From Heliocidaris erythrogramma (Eukaryota > Echinodermata > Echinoidea > Camarodonta > Echinometridae), in contig CM046855.1 of NCBI GenBank assembly GCA_025617745.1, positions 39,813,663 to 39,877,662 on the forward strand: a DNA stretch of 64,000 nucleotides, read 5' to 3'. The position numbers and the translations under genes are program-made. The notes under the pieces were generated by a model. It was not told the origin of the DNA. It made no database searches and saw nothing but the letters and a program-made list of their open reading frames with translations. Below, one piece after another: positions 57,601 to 64,000 of this stretch (position 1 is its first letter; every line of letters starts with the position of its first letter).

Positions 57601-60600
57601 TCAACACCAAGTGTTTACCAAGGAGACTACTAGGGCATGAAATAGGCCCACAGCGAAAGACAACAACAACAACAACTTGAGTTGACTTGAAGTTCAATCA
57701 TGTCAATCCCGAGCAAGCCCATTAAGCCGGCATCAGGCAATGTCAACAAGCAGACAGGCATGACAGGGTAAAAAATTTCAACTTTTGACTGCCAAAACCT
57801 GTCCATCGCGACAGTGCTGCTGTGTATATCATGGTATATTATGCACGGGTGTGACCTTTCAAAAAAAGCAGCGCGATTACATTCGCCATTCGACTGTAGG
57901 CAGATGATGCAATAACTCATCGTTTTTGGTAAGTTGGTTAACTAAATTTAACTTAATGAATGCAATCAATCCATCAATAGGGCCAAAGTTGTTATTATGC
58001 CCAGCCACCATTAAATCCACCTGACCAAGTGAATATTTTGTTAAGTTTCTTGTGTTTTTTATTATTGAGATTCTGATCATTTTCAACGGAATAAACGCTA
58101 TTGTTAATTCATAACTGAAAAAAAAATTTCAGTGAAGAGCAGGATTCGAACCAGCAACATTGTAGAACGTGCGGTGTAGAATAAGGAGACTTCGAGCATG
58201 CAGATTTCTTTACCACTAGACCACGAGCAGTTGACGGTACAGTTCGTTGCTCTTAAGGCTTTATACCTCCACTCTATAGAAATTCAGTACCTCTTTTCTG
58301 CTCACTGTTTTTTCGATATCCTAGGTAGGATTTTTGCCAATTTGAGGATTGCTGGGCATATTAGCTATAAAAGCCGTCAATAGTTGAAGGTTTAATTTTA
58401 ATTTTTAGATGAAAAATGTATGTAATTTCAGTGAAAAGCATGTAGTCGCACATTTGTAGTCGCGGTTCGCAACGCTAGAGAATGGGCTGTGTATATAGGC
58501 AGAGTCAGAGGCATGCGTGCAATGTCAGGAATGAGTAGTGTTGAGTCTAAAGACAATGGAATTAACAAAGTGAGAGAGTTGTCCAACTGTTAAACATTTC
58601 TCACATACCGTGAGCCATGCAAACCACCCTTGGAGTTTGCTAAAAGGGTTACCTTCCAGGATCAACTAAGATTGTAAAAAGTGAATGAATAAAAATGGGA
58701 AAAAACATAAAAATCGGCAGGTGTGATCAGGTTTTTTCACCTTGCATGTGTAACTTGTATATATATGGGACTAAACAAATCTTACCTTACCAAAATACAA
58801 ACATCTGTTCAAGTCAGAGAAATGCGAAAAAAAGAATTTGCACGTTTGGAACAAAACATCAATCGAATTACAACAGACAGGATTTGAAATCACAGACTGG
58901 GAAATGTTTTGGAATGCTTGCGACAACATACATGAACTCACAGAATCAATTAATAGCTATGTAGTCTTCTTTGAGAGTCACCACATTCAATCTAAATCGG
59001 TTACTATTTTTCCGAACAACAAGCCATGGTTCACGAAAGAATTGAAGTTAATCCTGAAAGAAAGAAAAAGAGCGTTTCACTTGAGGGACAAAGAACTGGT
59101 CAAAGAATTAACTCATAAGCTAAGACGAAAAATCTCTGAAGCAAAAAAGCGGTATGGAGAAAAGTTAGAAAAATGCTTCCAGACAAATAATCCAAGAGAC
59201 GCTTGGAAATGTCTGGAGCACATGACGGATTATTCTGACAAGAAGAAATAACGTGTTTGCATATGAAAATAATCCACGGCAACGAGCCAACTAACTAAAT
59301 ACATTCTATTCCCGCTTTGATAACGAAAACTTTCAACATCTTGCCGACGCACAAGTGGAGGGGTTGCGCGCTTCGAAAGATTCCCCTATCGTCATTGAGG
59401 AGCAACGGAAGTTCGGAAACGTTTGAAATGGATCAACCCTAGAAAGGCGACTGGGCCTGATGGTGTTAGTGGACGTGTTCTACAACCATGTGCATCTCAA
59501 CTCGCTACCCCATACTGCATGTTATTCTAGATGTCAATCAATGAGCATGTAGTACCGAAATGTTGGAAAGCATCAGTTATGACACCCGTGCCTAAAGACA
59601 AACGTCCGATAAATAATGATTTTAGGCCGATAGCGCTTACTCCCATCGTTATGAAGTGCCTCAAAATAATTGTACTGGAAAAACTACTTGGACCAATCCG
59701 CGACAAGATTGATAAAAACCAATTTGCATATCAGTCAAAGCGATCTGTCATCGATGAGGTACTCACGTTAACCAATACACTTTACCAGCATACTGACGCT
59801 CTAAGGTGTTAGGCAAGGGCAAAATTTGTGGATTTCTCCTCCGCATTTAATACAATCCAGCCCTATAAATTAATAGTAAAGTTAAAACTCTTAGATGTTA
59901 AACCATCTCTTGTTCTATGGATCTATGACTTCTTGCATGGTAGAACCCAGAAAGTACATGTAAAAGTTAACAATGTAATTTCAAATGAACTTACTACAAA
60001 CACTGGTACTCCACAAGGGTGTGTTCATTTCACCGAGCCTCTATATATTGTATACCAATGATTGTGTTTCAAATGCTCCGTCAGTTCATATTTTGAAATA
60101 TGCTGATGACACTGTCATTGTAGGTTTGATAAAGGAGAGTGAAGAGGAGTATAGGAAAGTATTGTCTCTTTTGGAAGTTGGTGCACTGAAAATCACTTAG
60201 TACTGAACTCAACGAAAACAAAGGAAATAATCTTTGATTTTAGGAAGAAGAAAATTTGTATTCATGTTGATGATGTTCCTATTGTAAATGTGCAGAGCTA
60301 TAGATAAGATATCTAGGTACGGTAATTGACGACCAGTTGAATGGGGGTGAGCAAACAAAAAGTAAACAAAAGCTATCTCACTGAAATGCAACCAAAGGCT
60401 ATATTTTCTTGGAAAAATGAAACTGTTCCATGTAAATGAGAGAATCTTGCATCTGTTTTATTCATCGGTTATCCAGAGTACCATTACTCATGATAGTGTG
60501 GTTTGGTATCATAGTGCAAGACAAAAGGACAAAGTGAAACAGGCTAGTAAGATTATGAAGTGTGTTGTAGATTTAGACAGAGTATGTAAAGATAAGGTAG

Positions 60601-62361
60601 TTGCTAAGGCCCATGCTATCGTAGGTGATAGCTCCCATCCACTACCAGACAACTATACACTGCTTCGAAGTGGAAGAAGGTGGCAATCAGTGAGGGTAAG
60701 AACAAACCGCTACGGAAACTCATTCATTCCCTACTCAATTCGTCTTTTGAATGAATAATTATAGAGATTCTGTACCACTAATAGTGCTGGGACTAAAAAC
60801 CGGGTACCCGAGTCCCGCCCGAGAGCATCGGGTCCCGGGTCAAAATATTACATGCCCGTTTCCCGAAAATAAGTATTTTAATGATTACTCATCGTCGACC
60901 AGCCATTAAATGAAAAAATCCATTCAATGAAAAATCCATGTAGCGCCCCACTGCAGTGATGCGCTTTGGATTCGTTCAACTTACTATAACATTCGTTATA
61001 CACAGACAGCAAAGCCCACAGCCGCGATTCAGAGACTGCATGCTCATTGGTTCATCGAACCCATAACATAATTTGCATTTGAATGCCTTTCCCCCTTATT
61101 GGGAGTAAACAATATGTCGTAGTCATGAGCGATCAACGGGCGTAAAGCTTACAAACTCATCCATATTCAACATCAACCGTCGCTCCATACTCGCACGCGG
61201 CATCTCATTCATGAATATGACTCGTACATGAACAGATCAACAAGATTAAGCGCGAGCACGATTTGGCACTGTCACAATTCCTGAAACTTTAGCACACAAT
61301 TAATAAATTCGAAATTACTAAAATCAGATTATATCCATGGCGATATATCCAAAATAATATCCTTCATTCATGCGAAAGTGAAAAACAAGGCATGGGAAGC
61401 AAAGGCTGTCTAGAGTGCGCACGATCAAGAATTTCATTCATAAAATTGGGCTTGTGACCTCATTTGATGACCACAAGTCATGACATGTGCAAAATATGCC
61501 AACCAGCCAATGAAGGTTTGCGCCTTTTTTCCTCCCCGTTCCTTTGATCCTTAATTCACACCGCCGCGGCATTGGGCGCGAAGGCGCTTCGTATAAACAG
61601 ATCGAATATCAAAGGGGAACCGCATGTGCGTAAAAGGATGAAGTTACGGTCGGGCAGGGATGAAGTGGTTGGCTTGATATTTTTTGATATTTTTTTATGA
61701 TGATACTTGTTTTCACGATAATGATTATCAAGATGATAATGATGATGATGATGTCTTTGATGATTATGATGATGATCGTCATGATGATATGATAATGATG
61801 CTATGATGATGTGATGAGATGATGGTTTTGATGATCATGGTGAATTGATGATTATATGAGTTAATGACGATATGGTGTTAAGATGATATTGATAATTGGT
61901 TTGACGATATGATTATCAAGATAATGATTGATGACGATGTCTTTGATGATTATGATGACGATCATCATGAATCATGATGATATGATAATGATGTTATGAT
62001 GATGATATGATGGTTATGAAGATCATGCCGATGACAGAAAACACATACCAGTTCTTCTTTGTTTTGCATTTAGTCCTTTGAAAGAACGTCTTTATTTACA
62101 TGTACATGCACAACGAAAATGTCATAATGAAAAGTTACCTGTTGACTACCTGACTGTTGAGAAGACATCTATGCATGTTTCCTTTGTTTCATTTATTAAT
62201 TATTGTCTCCGATCTCCATCACGTGGGGGAAGGGGTGGGGCCGTAACGTTGAGGGACGGGTTATAACTTATAAGGGTTATTGTCTAAACGCTAATACACT
62301 ACGCATTTTTTTTAAATTCAGGCAAAGCAGTTTAACCCTTTCTTTAAAATAAACCCTGTCA

Positions 62362-62400
<39 letters not shown>

Positions 62401-64000
62401 AAGAAATGATTACCCCCCCCCCCCCCAAAAAGGAAAAAATATAAAAATCTTGTTTTCAGTTTTCGTTTATGAACTTGCACTTTCTAAATTCTAAATAAAA
62501 GAAGCATGATCTGATGAGCGTGTCTGTGTGTATACGAAGAGAGATCGGACTAGCATACATTTACGAATATCAGTAGACTGTCGTACATGAAGTGTGTGTA
62601 TGTGTGTGTGTGAATTTCAATAATTGACGCGGCGCGATGAGTTGTTTGAGAAGGAAACTATCGTTGATCGTGCGTGGCCGGGGAATTACAAGTGTACACG
62701 TACGTGTGTATGAGGACTGTAGCAGAGAAAGCTCGCCATTTTCGTCAGGGACATCAATTGATACTACGCGTGAAGTTTGTCTACAAGTGCCTCTTGCCCT
62801 CTTTACGATCAGATGTCAAAATTCCCAAGGGCTGCTCGTGCAAAATTATAAAGAATCATCATGATCATCGTCTCAAACAAGTTTTTCTTTGAGATTTCAT
62901 TGTATTTCCCTTCCTTTCAAGTTCATGTGTGTATTTTTGGATAAAGTTTATCCAAAAATACACACATGAACTTGAAAGGAAGGGACTGTTGACCGTTATT
63001 TACCTAAGGCTAAGGCGCTGGCATGATTATTATCGATGATTTCTATGGATTAAATTTAGGAGGCTTAGGCCTAATATCATGTCTTGCGCCCACGATTTTC
63101 CCAGTCTCTTTTTTCCCTTGAATTGTTTATTTCAGGTGCCAAACACGAAGGAGTTTTTCCCAGTGTTAATAGCTTCTTAGGGGTAAATATAAGCTTGTAA
63201 TTTGTGTTATATGATTTTCGGGTAACCGGGAACCCGCCCGAAAAATCGTCGGGTTCCCGAATTGAAAAAATACCCGAAACTCCCACCCCTAACCACTAAA
63301 AATATCTCATTTTAGTGACAAAATCTACCTTCAATCTATGTTATGATGAGAATATGACTCTTTTTCTCCCTCCGGGGCCACCTCCTTCACTTTTGGTGCA
63401 GATTCTTAATCGTAATTTACTATTTCCTTGTTCTTTTGCAGAGGTTTTGAGACTGAACTGAGAACCTACAATGGAGATGATCCCTTAGATCCCTGGATTC
63501 GATACATTCAATGGACGGAGCAAAACTTCCCCCAAGGTGGGAAGGACTCTCACCTGGGTGTGCTGATGCAGAAGTGCCTTATCCAGTTTAAGAATGATGA
63601 GCTTTACAAGCAAGACATCCGCTATGTCTCCATCTGGCTAAAAATGGTACTGCTGCACTTTGCAATGTTTTTAAAAATTAGATCTACTGTCTCTTTTACA
63701 CATAAATCTGAAATCCAGGGCTTAAAAGAAGGCTGATAATATTGATAAGAGACATTTTTAGTTCTCTTTGATAAATATATCTCTCTTTTATCTGCTAGCA
63801 GAGTGCTGAATAAGCAATTTATCTTTTTCATAAGAAATCTTAATGCCCAATGGGTCTATTTGCAAGCAAAACTACCATCAAGACAATAATGATTATTTTT
63901 TAACCATGTAGCATCAGAAACATCTCTTTCAATATCATGATAGCATTCATGCACAGCTACAGCGATTTGAAGAAATGAAGAAAAAAAAATGATATATACA
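54680..64000 (+). CDS. BUB1B: BUB1B (BUBR1/Mad3 or MadBub) spindle checkpoint protein, 5' part
   Basis: Mitotic checkpoint protein that binds Cdc20 and inhibits the APC/C at unattached kinetochores. Exon 1 is 54680-54834 and exon 2 is 63442-63646; 120 codons in the window, and the gene continues to the right. Exon 1 has the pattern DEWELSKENVLPLKQGRKM, almost the same as vertebrate BUBR1 DEWELSKENVQPLRQGR, with the KEN degron at residues 17-19. The donor GGCA|gtgagt is phase 2. Exon 2 starts the Mad3/BUB1 homology region with GDDPLDPWIRYIQWTEQNFP and QGGKDSHLGVLMQKCL, close to the vertebrate NDPLDVWDRYISWTEQN and PQGGKES. Invertebrates may have one undivided MadBub gene, so a kinase domain could follow outside the window. 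The 8.6-kb intron 1 is almost wholly transposon sequence. Confidence 0.93.
54988..56642. mobile_element. hAT-type foldback element, 8-bp target duplication, with nested insertion
   Basis: TGTATGGG at 54980-54987 and 56643-56650. The ends are TAGCCAGGATTGGCTTCGTG and its complement. Without the insert at 55101-56076 (plus its TTA repeat) the element is about 676 bp and is a nearly perfect palindrome: 56080-56283 and 56345-56540 pair over about 200 bp (GAGAACTCGCCAGTGTTTGT and complement near the centre). No ORF of its own. Confidence 0.85.
55101..56076. mobile_element. TTA-flanked element (PIF/Harbinger-like?) with GGTGCGTCAT subterminal repeats
   Basis: TTA at 55098-55100 and 56077-56079. 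The uninterrupted site (GGGTTAGCAGG) is readable in the other arm of the host palindrome near 56530-56545. The ends are TGCACCTATCAATTGTAAGA and the complement of TGCACTTATCAATTGTAAGA, pairing for about 45 bp. GGTGCGTCAT-type motifs recur at about 55143, 55230, 55260, 55879, 55914, 55958, 55983 and, inverted, 56025. A 3-bp TTA duplication is typical of PIF/Harbinger. No transposase. 976 bp. Confidence 0.75.
56648..56856. mobile_element. MITE with GTTGCAAGAAAGTTGC ends, copy 2 (inverted)
   Basis: GGGGTGTTGCAAGAAAGTTG at the left, CAACTTTCTTGCGTTCACCCC at the right, same interior as 38853-39025 in the other orientation. It begins inside the right target repeat of the hAT foldback. Confidence 0.65.
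56889..58378. repeat. Large inverted repeat carrying tRNA-like A and B boxes in both arms
   Basis: Left arm 56889-57341 and right arm 57981-58378 are imperfect inverted copies (CCTCAAATTGGCAAGAATCC; GCTCGTGGTCTAGTGGTAAA; GCGTTTATTCCGTT; GGGCAAAATAACGACTTTGG). Each arm has GTGGTCTAGTGGTAAAG (A-box) and GGTTCGAATCC (B-box) on the outward-to-centre strand, 65-80 nt apart. That gap is too long for a normal tRNA, and no acceptor stem forms. The spacer 57342-57980 contains no gene that I recognise. Probably two inverted copies of one tRNA-derived repeat or a foldback element. Confidence 0.65.
58590..58770 (+). repeat. Dispersed repeat, copy 2
   Basis: Opposite-orientation match to 32640-32830 (CCGTGAGCCATGCAAACCAC, GATCAACTAAGATTGTAA, GGTGTGATCAGGTTTTTTCACC). 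It lies immediately before the LINE pol remnant, so it may be LINE 5' sequence. Confidence 0.5.
58800..60758 (+). pseudogene. Decayed LINE (CR1/Rex1-like) reverse transcriptase
   Basis: Successive frames carry the order expected of a non-LTR retrotransposon ORF2 from after the endonuclease: PWFTKELKLILKERKRAF (linker), NDFRPIALTPIVMKCLKII (RT fingers), DFSSAFNTIQPYKLI (motif A), NTGTPQGCV (motif B), KYADDTVIVG (motif C) and a C-terminal part with LRSGRRWQSVRVRTNRYGNS. Motif residues are preserved, but at least four frame changes and several stops separate the pieces (for example near 59251, 59815, 60030 and 60200). No endonuclease is visible upstream. The 3' end is cut by the hAT insertion at 60782. 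Confidence 0.8.
61690..62030. repeat. (GAT/ATG)n-rich tract
   Basis: Irregular runs of GATGAT, ATGATG and ATTATGATGATG units over about 340 bp. The segment GATGTCTTTGATGATTATGA recurs at 61751 and about 61940, so there is a partial longer duplication. Confidence 0.8.
62908..62984. repeat. Perfect 77-nt palindrome (38-bp arms, 1-nt centre)
   Basis: CCCTTCCTTTCAAGTTCATG and 18 further bases to 62945, then one G, then the exact complement to 62984. There is no mismatch in the arms. Confidence 0.95.
63647..64000 (+). other. BUB1B intron 2, start
   Basis: Follows the donor AAAATG|gtactg. AT-rich. No further BUB1B exon matches the expected continuation within the window. Confidence 0.6.

Larger units (their letters stand above)
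60782..63291. mobile_element. hAT-type element, 2.5 kb, 8-bp target duplication
   Basis: ACCACTAA at 60774-60781 and 63292-63299. The ends are TAGTGCTGGGACTAAAAACC and the complement of TAGGGGTGGGAGTTTCGGG, with many CGGGTACCCG/TTCCCGA motifs just inside. No transposase frame recognised. Inside are a GAT-rich tract at 61690-62030 and a perfect palindrome at 62908-62984. It ends 150 bp before BUB1B exon 2. Confidence 0.8.

Noticed and set aside
62637-62892. First or alternative exon of BUB1B
   Set aside because: The frames do not resemble BUB1/BUBR1 and lie inside the hAT element; exon 1 at 54680 joins exon 2 in phase with a continuous family match.

Overview
This window is nuclear DNA from an intron-rich marine invertebrate, most likely a deuterostome and probably an echinoderm such as a sea urchin. 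That placement rests on gene structure and on the kinds of interspersed repeats present; no marker in the window fixes the species. I read four host genes by splicing short conserved exons together. All quoted exon boundaries have GT/AG borders and compatible reading phases.

Layout: (1) 1-29089, minus strand: PNPT1, mitochondrial polynucleotide phosphorylase. There are 22 complete coding exons plus the first 25 nt of a 23rd (about 673 codons). They cover the targeting peptide, RNase PH domain 1, the helical linker, RNase PH domain 2, the KH domain and the first residues before the S1 domain, which lies off the left edge. (2) 34346-37535, plus strand: a 60-residue, three-exon gene that looks like ATP5MJ (6.8 kDa proteolipid of ATP synthase), divergent from PNPT1. 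(3) 41233-54272, minus strand: MBIP, a subunit of the ATAC acetyltransferase complex and a MAP3K12-binding protein, in seven coding exons (309 residues). Its last exon is followed by two decayed tandem copies of itself. (4) 54680 to beyond 64000, plus strand: BUB1B (BUBR1/Mad3 or an ancestral MadBub gene). Exon 1 carries the KEN box and exon 2, 8.6 kb away, begins the Mad3/BUB1 domain. MBIP and BUB1B start head to head only 407 bp apart.

Nearly all remaining sequence is transposon-derived and often nested. I could define ends and target duplications for several hAT-type elements (8-bp duplications), TTAA-flanked elements including piggyBac-like ones with CCCT ends, a TA-flanked element and a probable PIF/Harbinger insertion (TTA). 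There are also two copies of a Helitron-like element with a covarying 3' hairpin and a CTAG end, tRNA-derived SINEs, two decayed LINEs and several palindromic MITE families. Four modular repeat families share one architecture: matching inverted end motifs, a tandem or simple core, a tetranucleotide-rich tract and a 3' hairpin. The most interesting points are that shared architecture, nuclear-receptor-type half-site clusters in one family, the MBIP terminal-exon triplication, a CDE/CHR-like site in the MBIP-BUB1B promoter, and a perfect 77-nt palindrome. I saw no retrovirus-like element, Polinton or CRISPR array.
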